A DNA stretch of 64,000 nt from Deltaproteobacteria bacterium (GTDB lineage: Bacteria > Myxococcota_A > Polyangia > HGW-17): positions 1 to 64,000 of the forward strand of contig JAFGWM010000046.1 in the NCBI GenBank assembly GCA_016937155.1, read 5' to 3'. Below are positions 53,302 to 61,922 of this stretch, piece by piece (positions within the stretch are counted from its first letter, which is position 1; each line of letters opens with the position of its first letter). The notes under the pieces were generated by a model. It saw nothing but the letters and a program-made list of their open reading frames with translations. It made no database searches and was not told the origin of the DNA. The position numbers and the translations under genes are program-made.

Positions 53302-54867
53302 TCAGGCCTGATTCTTTTCTTCAGTAATTTCATATTCTTCTATGTGCATAGTTTCCTGAGCATGAAGGTTGATTATTTTGTGAAAACGGATTTCTATTTC
53401 TGAAACCCAGTCCTGATATGTATGAGTAAGAAAGTCAGCTATTTCAGGGTTGCATTTAACTCTGATACTGTCAGATGATGTCTTTCCAACCCTTCTCAAT
53501 AAATTTCTGATGATCTCAATACCAATTGTCTCATAGGATTTTATATATCCCCTTCCATTGCAGTAAGAACACGGTTTCATCATAGTGGAGATCAGACTTT
53601 CCCTGGTTCTTTGTCTGGTCATTTGCATGAGGCCAAATTCACTTATAGGTAATACCATATGTCTTGCTCTGTCCTGAGCGAGTTCGTCTGAGAATATCTG
53701 CATAACCTTTTGTCTGTTTTCTTCATTTTGCATATCAATGAAATCAATAACAACAAGACCACCGATATTTCTAAGTCTTAACTGTAGGGGAATTTCTCTT
53801 GCTGCTTCCATATTAATCTGGGTTATTGTTTCTTCAAGACTTCGCTGACCCACAAAACTTCCACTGTTTACATCAATTGTGGTTAGTGCTTCAGTCCGTT
53901 CGATTACCAGATAACCCCCGCTTTTTAGCCATACTTTTTGTGTAAGTGCCTGATCAATCTGCGGTTCCAGATCCCATGAATCAAATATTGGGGTGTTGTT
54001 ATCGAAGAGTTTTATTCTTTCGGTAAAGCGTGGCATAAATATTGATACAAATTCAGTGACCCGTGTGAGGTGTTCAGTGCTGTCAACATAACACGCATCG
54101 ATATCATTATTCATAAGGTCTCTGACGCATCTAACGATGAGATCAAGTTCACAATAAATAAGGGATGGAGCGCTCTGAGAATTATACCTGTCAAGTATTG
54201 TCCTCCAGAGAAGGTTTAAATAATCCATATCATTTTTTATTTTCGGTTGACTTTGTCCTTCACAAACAGTGCGAACGATAAACCCGCCCTGATTTCCCTG
54301 TCTGAGGTTTTCAACAATATCTTTAAGTCTTTCCCGCTCTTCTTCATCTTCGATTTTCCTGCTGATACCAATATGATCCACATATGGCATATACACAATA
54401 TGCCTTCCAGGAAGTGTGACATATCCGGTTACACGGGAACCTTTGGTTCCAAGAGGATCCTTTGCTACCTGAACAAGAATATCCTGTCCTGGAGAAAGAA
54501 GTTCTTCAATTCTTGGCATTATAAAAGGAGGTTCATTATCATCTTCCAGTTCCAAAAGCTCTTCATCATCGTCAAGGACATCTTCCCCATCAGTACCAGG
54601 GTCGAGATACAGACGAATCCTGCTGGGAATTCTTCCTCCTACAACATCCGTAATGTATAGGAAAGCCGCTTTCTCCATTCCAATATCAACAAAAGCAGCC
54701 TGCATTCCAGGCATTACTCTAACAATACGGCCCTTATAGATGTTTCCTACGTTAGAGCCATTTAGTTTCCGTTCGATATAAAGTTCTGCAAGAGAACCAT
54801 TTTCAACAAGAGCCACTCTATGCTCAGGGCCATCTGTATTTATCAATAACACATTCTTTTTACTCAT
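53302..54867 (-). CDS. rng: Ribonuclease G/E family endoribonuclease
   Basis: 521 aa, RNase G-like length with no long RNase E scaffold tail. The S1 domain (VGNIYKGRIVRVMPGMQAAFVDIG) holds an acidic insertion (EDVLDDDEELLELEDDNE). The catalytic DNase I-like part has TIDVNSGSFVGQ and GGLVVIDFIDM (catalytic Asp pair), and the Zn-link is CSYCNGRG. It cuts single-stranded RNA in 5S/16S rRNA processing and mRNA decay. The acidic S1 insertion also occurs in related deltaproteobacterial proteins, as far as I recall. ATG 54867 has weak upstream spacing but is the natural family start. Confidence 0.94.
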   Translation of the reverse strand: MSKKNVLLINTDGPEHRVALVENGSLAELYIERKLNGSNVGNIYKGRIVRVMPGMQAAFVDIGMEKAAFLYITDVVGGRIPSRIRLYLDPGTDGEDVLDDDEELLELEDDNEPPFIMPRIEELLSPGQDILVQVAKDPLGTKGSRVTGYVTLPGRHIVYMPYVDHIGISRKIEDEEERERLKDIVENLRQGNQGGFIVRTVCEGQSQPKIKNDMDYLNLLWRTILDRYNSQSAPSLIYCELDLIVRCVRDLMNNDIDACYVDSTEHLTRVTEFVSIFMPRFTERIKLFDNNTPIFDSWDLEPQIDQALTQKVWLKSGGYLVIERTEALTTIDVNSGSFVGQRSLEETITQINMEAAREIPLQLRLRNIGGLVVIDFIDMQNEENRQKVMQIFSDELAQDRARHMVLPISEFGLMQMTRQRTRESLISTMMKPCSYCNGRGYIKSYETIGIEIIRNLLRRVGKTSSDSIRVKCNPEIADFLTHTYQDWVSEIEIRFHKIINLHAQETMHIEEYEITEEKNQA

Positions 54868-54996
54868 GTTTCAAACCTTCATAAAAATTAATAAAAATAC
54901 TGGTTAAAAAAACCTGCGTTTTGACTATACTTATACAGATATTTTTACAGATTTACACTCATTAATGTTGACCTTAATTTTTCAAGGAGGCTTGTT

Positions 54997-55839
54997 TTGA
55001 AATCGTTAATACTGTTTGTAATTTCATTACCACTTATTTTTGCTGGATGCAGTGCGAAAAAATCAATGTCACCGTACGAAGCAAGAATAAATATGTCTTC
55101 CCAACGTGAGGCTGCTGATTATGCCACAGGGACAACAGTTACTGCGGAAAGTTCACGTCCAGGTACTGCCCGGGGAGGTTCCACCAGTTATGCAAAGAAA
55201 CTGAGAGCTGTTAATAAGGATATTGAAGTAGCTGATAAAAACGATCAAAATCCTTCTGACAGCAAACCGGAATCAAAATCCGATGCCGTAAAAATATCAA
55301 GAATGATAATTTATTATGGTAATCTGAGCATTAGTGTTCTTCACCCTGAGCAGTCACTTCAGAAAGCCCTCAAAATTGCTGAGGATATGGGCGGCTATAT
55401 GAAATCAAGAAACAACTTCAGAGTAGTACTGAGAATTCCCTCTGCAAAATTCTTTAAGTTTATTTCAATCATTGAGCCATTTGGCGAAGTTACTTCAAGA
55501 CGGATAAGAAGTGAAGATGTTACTGCCCAGTTTGTAGATCTTTCAATGAGGATGAACAACCTTTTAAAAGCCAGAGAGCGACTTCTTGCAATTCTTGCCA
55601 AAGCAGTCAAGGTTAAGGACACACTGGAAATTGAACGTGAAATAACCAGGGTTACAGGTCAACTTGAGCAAATAAAGGGACAGCTTAGATATCTTCAGAA
55701 TCTTGTGTCTTTTGCAACAGTTACTTTGAGATTCCATAAGAAGTATTCATCCATGCAATCATCCGGACAAAAAATAAAACTCGAAAGTCCTATTTACTGG
55801 ATAAGTACTTTTGATATTAACAATTTACTGAGGAATTAA
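54997..55839 (+). CDS. DUF4349-type lipoprotein
   Basis: 280 aa from a TTG start. AAGGAGG sits six bases before it, and the next Met lies beyond the signal peptide, so the start is firm. Lipobox LIFAGC marks a lipoprotein. A disordered Ser/Gly/Thr stretch (to about 100) precedes the DUF4349-like part: IIYYGNLSISV, GGYMKSRNNFRVVLRIPS, FGEVTSRRIRSEDVT, coiled coil LLKARERLLAIL...LEIEREITRVTGQLEQI, and LVSFATVTLRF. Related proteins are envelope-anchored with unknown function. It lacks the C-terminal membrane helix many have. The next lipoprotein starts four bases after the stop. Confidence 0.85.
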   Translation: MKSLILFVISLPLIFAGCSAKKSMSPYEARINMSSQREAADYATGTTVTAESSRPGTARGGSTSYAKKLRAVNKDIEVADKNDQNPSDSKPESKSDAVKISRMIIYYGNLSISVLHPEQSLQKALKIAEDMGGYMKSRNNFRVVLRIPSAKFFKFISIIEPFGEVTSRRIRSEDVTAQFVDLSMRMNNLLKARERLLAILAKAVKVKDTLEIEREITRVTGQLEQIKGQLRYLQNLVSFATVTLRFHKKYSSMQSSGQKIKLESPIYWISTFDINNLLRN

Positions 55840-55843
55840 TGCC

Positions 55844-56290
55844 ATGAAAAAATACCTTCTTATATTTACAGTTTTATTTGCCCTCGGCTGCGGGCATGTT
55901 AATTTTGATCCCCCATCTGAATTTATTGAAAAGTCCAAGACCTCTGAAAGACTGGTTCTTGTGAGTTCTGATGCCAGTAGAATAAGACTTTCATGGCGGG
56001 AAAATACAAAAAATGGCACTCACAAATTCTGGAGTAATCTGATGAAAAGGGAGCTAACCACCTTCAAAGGATACAAGCTCACAAATACTGAGGAATACAA
56101 GTCAAATGCCACGATTATGGAATTCACTCCTCCTCCTCTTTATAAGGATTATATATACACAGTAGCAGTCATGACAAATGACGATGATCTGTATATTTTG
56201 GAGCTTGGATGTGAAACATCTGCCTATGCTGAGAAGAAAAAGTCTTTTCTCAGTCTTCTTAAAAAAGTATATTCCAAGGAAATCAACTGA
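55844..56290 (+). CDS. Small lipoprotein, unknown function
   Basis: 148 aa with lipobox FALGC (Cys16), so it is probably exported and lipid-anchored. The mature part is mixed alpha/beta, containing RIRLSWRENTKNGTHKFWSN and YKDYIYTVAVMTNDDD, with one further Cys. No known family is recognised. Only four bases separate it from the DUF4349 gene, so the two are expressed together and may form one envelope complex. Confidence 0.75.
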   Translation: MKKYLLIFTVLFALGCGHVNFDPPSEFIEKSKTSERLVLVSSDASRIRLSWRENTKNGTHKFWSNLMKRELTTFKGYKLTNTEEYKSNATIMEFTPPPLYKDYIYTVAVMTNDDDLYILELGCETSAYAEKKKSFLSLLKKVYSKEIN

Positions 56291-56573
56291 TTAGATACCA
56301 TTTATTTATAACTGCTCAGAATCATTTCAAAATAATTAAAAAATAACCGGCAAAATATTCTATAATATCAGTGTGTTAAAATTTTGTATTTACTTTTCTT
56401 CATTATTCAAACAAAAATAGATTTACATTAATCCTGTTGACACATTGTTATAAGCATCCGTGTTCGGATGGAATGTATGATCATATTAAAGGAATGAATA
56501 AAATATCCGATGCTTTCAACCGTTGATGGATTTCAACTATAAAATACAGCATCAGGCTGTTTAGGAGGTATAA

Positions 56574-56990
56574 ATGGAACAGGAACAGAAAAGTAAGAAA
56601 GGTCGTAAACCAGGAATCTATGAACTGGCAGCAGATATCAGAGAGCGTATAGCTGAGATGCACAAGGAAGGAATGAGCCTTCTGGAAATCGCCGAAAAAC
56701 TGACTGAGGAAAATGTTGAAACAGCAAGAAATGCAAAATGGCATGAAGCTACAATTAAGGTTATTCTCAACCAGATGGGCCTGGAAACAGGAAGATATAA
56801 AGTACCTGAAGATACAAAGGAAAAAATACTTGATCTTCACAAACAGGGACACAGCACATACAGGATTGCTCTTATCCTTACTGAAGAAGGTGTTCCCAAT
56901 TCCAGAGGTAAGCCAAAATGGTATCCAAGGACTGTTGGTAGAATTATAAACCGCAAACTCACACCTACGAGTTCAAGAAAACCCCGCTAG
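56574..56990 (+). CDS. Small protein with two recombinase-like HTH repeats
   Basis: 138 aa, basic. Two similar segments of about 60 residues, ERIAEMHKEGMSLLEIAEKL and EKILDLHKQGHSTYRIALIL, each continue with a Glu/Asn turn, W-rich loop (NAKWHEATI; KPKWYPRTV) and hydrophobic helix. Both match the small helix-turn-helix module of the large-serine-recombinase "Recombinase" domain (IAxxLNxxGxxTxxGxxWxxxTVxxIL). No catalytic serine domain is present, so it is a DNA-binding-only protein, perhaps a regulator. GGAGG precedes ATG 56574. The leader contains a CATCCG-TGTT-CGGATG hairpin (56455-56470). It converges on and overlaps the next gene by four bases. Confidence 0.72.
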   Translation: MEQEQKSKKGRKPGIYELAADIRERIAEMHKEGMSLLEIAEKLTEENVETARNAKWHEATIKVILNQMGLETGRYKVPEDTKEKILDLHKQGHSTYRIALILTEEGVPNSRGKPKWYPRTVGRIINRKLTPTSSRKPR

Positions 56991-57787
56991 TTTACTGGAT
57001 TCTTATCTTCTGATTTTTCTCTTAATCTGCGATAAAAAGATATAAAAACAGCAATTGCAAAAGATGTAATTCCGAAGGCGCCGAATCTGTAAATAATAGT
57101 ATTGTGCTGTTTTGTATGTAATGCAAACCATGAAAGAGATAGTGATAATATACCAATTGTGAAAAACATTACAAATGATGTAAAATCAGGTTTAAATACA
57201 TGACGATTTTTAAAAAAATTAGATAAAATAATTATAGCATATGCCAAGCCCCACGCTATTGTCAGATAATTTACAGTTGAATTTTTCCATCGTTCATAAA
57301 CCCTTATTCCGGCATGGGTTCTGTCTATTACAAGTGGCTTGATTTTTTGAATAAATTCCATTTCTACGTTGCCACTGTGGTAAAGGAATAGTTCAACCTT
57401 AGTGACAGACTCATCAGTTTCAAATTCAACGATGAATAATTGATTTGTAAATTTTCCTTTAAAAACTCCCTGCGAACCGAATGAGGCATTACTTCTGAAG
57501 ATATATCTGCGATTATGACCTGAGAACACATGGACTTCCAAAAAAGCATAATTGTAGTCACTTCTGAATGAGTTGACAAATCCGGACAGTTTGATCTTCC
57601 CAGGTGGAAATCTGCAATCTGAAAATTCTCTGAGCTTTATCATTCCTTCTCCATGGAGAGTTTTGATTTTATACTTAATACTTCCATCCTCAATAATTTG
57701 GGGAACAAGAATATTATCTGTTCTGCAGTTAAGACCGGATACAGGAGAAAAATTAGATAAAAAAATTAAAAAAGATAAATATATCAT
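56987..57787 (-). CDS. Exported membrane protein with beta-rich N-terminal domain, unknown function
   Basis: 266 aa. A signal peptide (cleavage about residue 18) precedes a ~130-residue beta-rich domain with an RTDNILVPQI start and SYNYAFLEVHVFSGH-type strands, resembling a lectin or jelly-roll fold only loosely. About three membrane helices follow (NYLTIAWGLAYAIIILSNFF, FTSFVMFFTIGILSLSLSWF, AFGITSFAIAVFISFY), with a basic tail. I recognise no family. The soluble part would lie outside the cytoplasm. It converges on the HTH gene and is followed upstream by an AT-rich gap (57788-58061) with no gene seen. Confidence 0.7.
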   Translation of the reverse strand: MIYLSFLIFLSNFSPVSGLNCRTDNILVPQIIEDGSIKYKIKTLHGEGMIKLREFSDCRFPPGKIKLSGFVNSFRSDYNYAFLEVHVFSGHNRRYIFRSNASFGSQGVFKGKFTNQLFIVEFETDESVTKVELFLYHSGNVEMEFIQKIKPLVIDRTHAGIRVYERWKNSTVNYLTIAWGLAYAIIILSNFFKNRHVFKPDFTSFVMFFTIGILSLSLSWFALHTKQHNTIIYRFGAFGITSFAIAVFISFYRRLREKSEDKNPVN

Positions 57788-58061
57788 TAGAATAAACCAG
57801 TATACAGCTAATCAGAAACTATGTATTTTGATTTCCTGACTGAACTGAAATAAAAAAGCATTAAAATTCCTGTCACCTAAAAAAGCTCATTATCTCATAA
57901 CAACAACAGTGTAATTCTTTTTTTTATTTATAAACAACAAAATGAAAATTAAATTAAAATTCTGATAAAAAAGAGGAACAATTCAGCGTGTATCAAAAAA
58001 ATTTACTTCTGGAAATACTAACAACATTTTTTATTTCTTGGTATGGGTTAAACTAAATACC

Positions 58062-59294
58062 ATGATTTTCCGTTTTTCTTTGTATGGATTTTTAAAAAAC
58101 CAGCTTTATTTTGATGCATTTTTGCTGATTCATATGCATCACTGCGGACTAAGTTATGTATCAATTGGTTTTCTTCTTGGTTTTAAAAGTTTACTGAAAA
58201 ATGTTCTGGAAATCCCTTCAGGGTTATTTTCAGATATTGTGGGGCATCGAAAAACACTTATATGGGGATGGATTTCATACATTATCAGTTTTTTCCTGAT
58301 TGGATATGGGAAATCAGTCACTTTTTTCTTTATAGGTTTTGCATTTTTCGCTTTAGGGGAAGCATTCCGTACGGGTACACACAAGGCTATTATCTTCTCA
58401 TATCTTACCAAAACAGGTCAGCAGGAAAAAAGAACGAAAATTTATGGTTATACAAGATCCTGGTCTCAAATCGGTAGCGCTTTTGCAAGTTTGGTAGCGG
58501 GTATTGTGATAATATTCTTTGATAATATACAGTTATTGTTTTTTCTTGCAGTAGTCCCCTACTCTCTTGGGATAATAAACTTTTATTTTTATCCAGGTGA
58601 TACAATTGTTAACACCAACTCCAACAGAGGATTTGCCTCCTTTTTTAAAATGCTTTATGAGTCCATAAAAATAGTACTTCGTAAAAAAGAGCTGGTGGGT
58701 AAAATTACAAACTCTATGTTTTTTGATGGAACATTTCATTCGTTAAAACCCTGGTTTCAAATTTTGCTGTTATACGCAGGACTTAATTTTGAAAAATCAT
58801 ATCTGGCTGAATCAAGCCGAATTTCCGGAATTATAATCGTTTCAGGGTATGTGATCCTCCATAGCGCAGGAGCGCTGGGAAGTAGGATAAGTTATAAATT
58901 TGTTTACAATAATTCGGCAACAGGAAAGGCCCTTAATAAATTATGGGGTGCTGTAATTATTCTGCTGGTATCTATGAGTATATTCGCATATCTGAACTTT
59001 TATATGCTAGCAGCCTCTCATCTTATAATTTTCGCATTCTTATACAATATCTGGCGACCTATTTTTCTGGCGGATTTTGATAAATCAACACCAGAAAACT
59101 TACAGGCAATGGTTCTGAGTATTGAAAGTCAGGGCAAATCCATATTTCAATCCATTACAGCTCCAGTTGCAGGAATAGTTTCTCACTATGCCGGAGTAAA
59201 AGCCCTTCCCTTGTTTTTTTGTTTAATAATTATATGTTATCTTGCTACAAGAACAGTTGTTTTTAGTTTTAGATCAAATCAAATACATTCATAA
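58062..59294 (+). CDS. Major facilitator superfamily transporter
   Basis: About 410 aa with 11-12 hydrophobic helices. The MFS signature follows the second helix: GLFSDIVGHRKTLIWG corresponds to the G-x-x-x-D-R-x-G-R-(R/K) loop. Length and the central cytoplasmic stretch fit one MFS chain. A drug-efflux-type substrate is typical for such orphans, but the direction and substrate are unknown. ATG 58062 is chosen; a TTG at 58038 is possible and neither has a clear ribosome binding site. It converges on the VanW-like gene with five bases between stops. Confidence 0.85.
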   Translation: MIFRFSLYGFLKNQLYFDAFLLIHMHHCGLSYVSIGFLLGFKSLLKNVLEIPSGLFSDIVGHRKTLIWGWISYIISFFLIGYGKSVTFFFIGFAFFALGEAFRTGTHKAIIFSYLTKTGQQEKRTKIYGYTRSWSQIGSAFASLVAGIVIIFFDNIQLLFFLAVVPYSLGIINFYFYPGDTIVNTNSNRGFASFFKMLYESIKIVLRKKELVGKITNSMFFDGTFHSLKPWFQILLLYAGLNFEKSYLAESSRISGIIIVSGYVILHSAGALGSRISYKFVYNNSATGKALNKLWGAVIILLVSMSIFAYLNFYMLAASHLIIFAFLYNIWRPIFLADFDKSTPENLQAMVLSIESQGKSIFQSITAPVAGIVSHYAGVKALPLFFCLIIICYLATRTVVFSFRSNQIHS

Positions 59295-59299
59295 TGACG

Positions 59300-60712
59300 T
59301 TATTGCATCTCTCTTCTAAAAACAGGTGGATCATTTCTTGGCTTAAAAGGTTTGATTTCTGGCGCCACATATTTGGGGTCAGTTATTTTCTTGGTTCCTT
59401 TCCTTATTATCATGGTTGCCGGGGGATAATGCAGAGTCCATGTCTGAGCTTTTATTTCGTGTCCCTTTTCATCGAAGAAAATCCTTCGTCTGCGTATTAC
59501 GTAACCTTTTTGTCCTCTTTGATCCAGTTTTAGCTCCCCTTCAAAAATCTCAGGATCTTTTCTATAAGAAATCTGATAAGGATTTTCCTTGATGACTCTT
59601 CGCTCAAAACCAATTTTCTGGTATGGCCGGGTTCTACCTAAAATCTCAGCCCTTACACGACCGTCACTGACATCAATTCTGATTACAACGGGGAAATCGT
59701 AATTATTTCTGAGAACAAGGTCTACACTAGGCCAGACAACAGTTGCATCAAGCCCCAAATCTATATAATGACTTATCTGGCTGTGTGGTTTTGCATTAAT
59801 GATATCGATCCCTGAAAAAAATGCTGCAGCGAACAACGTAGATGCAATCTGACACATCCCACCTCCCATTCCATCTACCATTTCTCCAAGTGCTATTACC
59901 GGCGCAACACGATAGCCTTCTTTTGCACTTCGAGGGCCCACCACTTCATTGAAAGAGATTTCTTTTCCAGGAAGGAGTATTGTTCCTGTGAGCTTTGAAC
60001 CGCCAACTCTAAGATTGTGTACTCGATCAGAATATCTTCCCCAACTCTCATATGAAGTTTCATACCAACCAAGAATTTTGTCCAGACTCAGACCTTTAAG
60101 CTGGCGGGTTGCAATAGCAGGATTTGTAATATCAATTACCAGTTCACTAACTTTATCACCTCTTTGAAGAGCTTTCTCCAGTGCAGCTATACTGTTTGAA
60201 ATATCCAGAGATTTACCATCACTCCCAGGCACAACGATTTTCTTTACCAAATCAACTCTGGCCTGTCTCGGTAACGTATCAAGTTTCTTCTTTAATTTTA
60301 AAAAGTAATCTCCCATTGCATCGCGATTATATCTGATAGGTGTAAAAAATTTCACAAGACCTTTGGTCGCCCATTTTCTGAATAGAATCCGCTGCCAGAA
60401 AGATCTGTATTTATTTACATTAGATAAAACCTCATCAACAACAACGTTATACTCATACTTCACTCCCATTTTTTTTTGTGAAACAGAAAATTCCTCGTTA
60501 CCATACCTGAGTATAATTTCTTTATTATGTTTGGCGCTTGAAAGGGTTTTTAGCATTTCCCTTAACTGGGTCGGTGTTTTCCCGCCAACATCTCGGCCAT
60601 CAACTGTTATACCCGGGGGAATGACATTCACATCAACAGGCCGGATAATCCAGAGAGAGAATACAGTACTCAAAATAGAAATGAAATACGCAGAAATATC
60701 TAGAAGTTTCAT
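59300..60712 (-). CDS. VanW/YoaR-like exported protein
   Basis: 470 aa. An N-terminal signal anchor (about 5-25) precedes a putative peptidoglycan-binding-4-like segment (about 30-190; VDGRDVGGKTPTQLREML). The VanW-type core is at about 240-370 (LLPGKEISFNEVVGPRSAKE, GGGMCQIASTLFAAAFFSG, PHSQISHYIDLGLDATVVW). The VanW core is seen in many Gram-positive and deltaproteobacterial envelope proteins of unclear biochemistry. The tail is Pro/Arg-rich. Its ATG overlaps the upstream lipoprotein stop (ATGA). A role at the cell wall is inferred. Confidence 0.87.
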   Translation of the reverse strand: MKLLDISAYFISILSTVFSLWIIRPVDVNVIPPGITVDGRDVGGKTPTQLREMLKTLSSAKHNKEIILRYGNEEFSVSQKKMGVKYEYNVVVDEVLSNVNKYRSFWQRILFRKWATKGLVKFFTPIRYNRDAMGDYFLKLKKKLDTLPRQARVDLVKKIVVPGSDGKSLDISNSIAALEKALQRGDKVSELVIDITNPAIATRQLKGLSLDKILGWYETSYESWGRYSDRVHNLRVGGSKLTGTILLPGKEISFNEVVGPRSAKEGYRVAPVIALGEMVDGMGGGMCQIASTLFAAAFFSGIDIINAKPHSQISHYIDLGLDATVVWPSVDLVLRNNYDFPVVIRIDVSDGRVRAEILGRTRPYQKIGFERRVIKENPYQISYRKDPEIFEGELKLDQRGQKGYVIRRRRIFFDEKGHEIKAQTWTLHYPPATMIIRKGTKKITDPKYVAPEIKPFKPRNDPPVFRREMQ

Positions 60713-61197
60713 TGGACAACAACTGTTCCTTTTCTTTTTGAGCCACCTTTAAACCGTATTCTTTTAAGGATTGAGTCAGCACACTCTTTTATTTTTTTTT
60801 CAGTATTTTCATTAATACTTACCATAACTTTGCCAGAGTCTTCTATAGTAACCTGATATTCACCTTTCCCACACTTTTCCAGCATAGACTTTATGACATT
60901 CATCTCTGCATTGCCGGCGCTTTTTGATGATACCGGATGAGATGGTTTTCGAGCGGCACTTGATCGTATTTTTCTTAAAGCATCTTTTGTCTCTTCATCA
61001 TCTTCAACTTTGTATGTGCCGGAAATAATCCTTTCTCTCTCACGCTCCCTGATACTTAAATCTCTAAGCCGCCCACTTGAGGAAACACCTTTTTTTTCAG
61101 AAACTGGAATAACCGGGATATTGTATTTCTCATCTTTTTTATCGCCGCAACTAATAAAACTTAGAGATATAAGTGTAAAAAAAATAAAATATTTCAT
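60709..61197 (-). CDS. Small lipoprotein, unknown function
   Basis: 162 aa with lipobox SFISC (Cys17) after a typical signal peptide. A Lys/Arg/Ser-rich middle (RLRDLSIRERERERIISG) leads to a C-terminal part reminiscent of a TonB/AgmX-like end: MLEKCGKGEYQVTIEDSGKVMVSI...CADSILKRIRF. Its cysteine pair and strand pattern recall periplasmic TonB-C relatives, but I cannot assign it. It overlaps both neighbours (stop within VanW start, start within PlsC stop), so all three are translationally coupled. Confidence 0.75.
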   Translation of the reverse strand: MKYFIFFTLISLSFISCGDKKDEKYNIPVIPVSEKKGVSSSGRLRDLSIRERERERIISGTYKVEDDEETKDALRKIRSSAARKPSHPVSSKSAGNAEMNVIKSMLEKCGKGEYQVTIEDSGKVMVSINENTEKKIKECADSILKRIRFKGGSKRKGTVVVQ

Positions 61198-61910
61198 TAT
61201 GAATTATATCCTTCCAGTCCCTGACCAATAGAATACTGAACAGTAGCAAGAAGTTCATCAACTTCCATATTGCCTGTTTCTATCGGGGGGTGGAAAGTAA
61301 CTGACACTGGACTGGAAGCCAGCTTCATGCTGTGTTTTTTCATCAGTTTCCATGAATTTTCTATCGAAACAGGAATAATTGGAACTCCGCTTTCTCTGGC
61401 AAGCCAGAATGCACCTTTCTTAAATGGATTCATCTGAGCTTTCCCGCTCCTTGTACCTTCAGGAAAAATAACTACATTTTTGCCCAGTTTTACAAGTTCT
61501 CCTGCTTGTCTGATACTTTCAATAGCTTTAGTTCTGTTTCCTCTGTTGATAGGAATATGTCCATTTCTTAAAAGAAACTGACCAGCCAGAGGTACAAAAT
61601 TTAATGTATGTTTATATATCCAGTAAAACTTCACTGGAACCGCAACGTTCATTATAAAAGCATCCACGTTACTCTGATGATTTGCACAAAAAATCTGAGG
61701 TTTATCATAAGAAATATTTTCCAGACCTTTGATTGTAAGATTGACACCAAGAATATCCAGCGTCTTTTTTGACCACTTCTGCATTAATTCATGGGATTCT
61801 CCGGTGGAAAAAAACTCAAGGGCACTGTACTTGAATGTTTCAGCGAAAAAACGGGCAAAAACACTGACTGTATTTCTGAAACCAAAATATTCCTGTTTTA
61901 AATCAGTCAT
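61197..61910 (-). CDS. plsC: 1-acyl-glycerol-3-phosphate acyltransferase (PlsC-type)
   Basis: 237 aa. It has both catalytic/acyl-acceptor motifs of the family: NHQSNVDAF (NHxxxxD, His-Asp catalytic dyad) and FPEGTRSGK (glycerophosphate binding), plus the late VPIIPVSIENSW. It should acylate lysophosphatidic acid to phosphatidic acid at the inner membrane, using acyl-CoA or acyl-ACP. If the window's type I FAS releases acyl-CoA, this gene's donor preference is of interest. TAATG overlap with the lipoprotein start, and 12 bp after the upstream oxidase gene. Confidence 0.92.
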   Translation of the reverse strand: MTDLKQEYFGFRNTVSVFARFFAETFKYSALEFFSTGESHELMQKWSKKTLDILGVNLTIKGLENISYDKPQIFCANHQSNVDAFIMNVAVPVKFYWIYKHTLNFVPLAGQFLLRNGHIPINRGNRTKAIESIRQAGELVKLGKNVVIFPEGTRSGKAQMNPFKKGAFWLARESGVPIIPVSIENSWKLMKKHSMKLASSPVSVTFHPPIETGNMEVDELLATVQYSIGQGLEGYNS

Positions 61911-61922
61911 GAAATAAAATCC

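Noticed and set aside
56437-56442. TTGACA before the duplicated-HTH gene as a promoter
   Set aside because: No -10-like hexamer at 16-18 bp; only TATAAG six bases away, too close.
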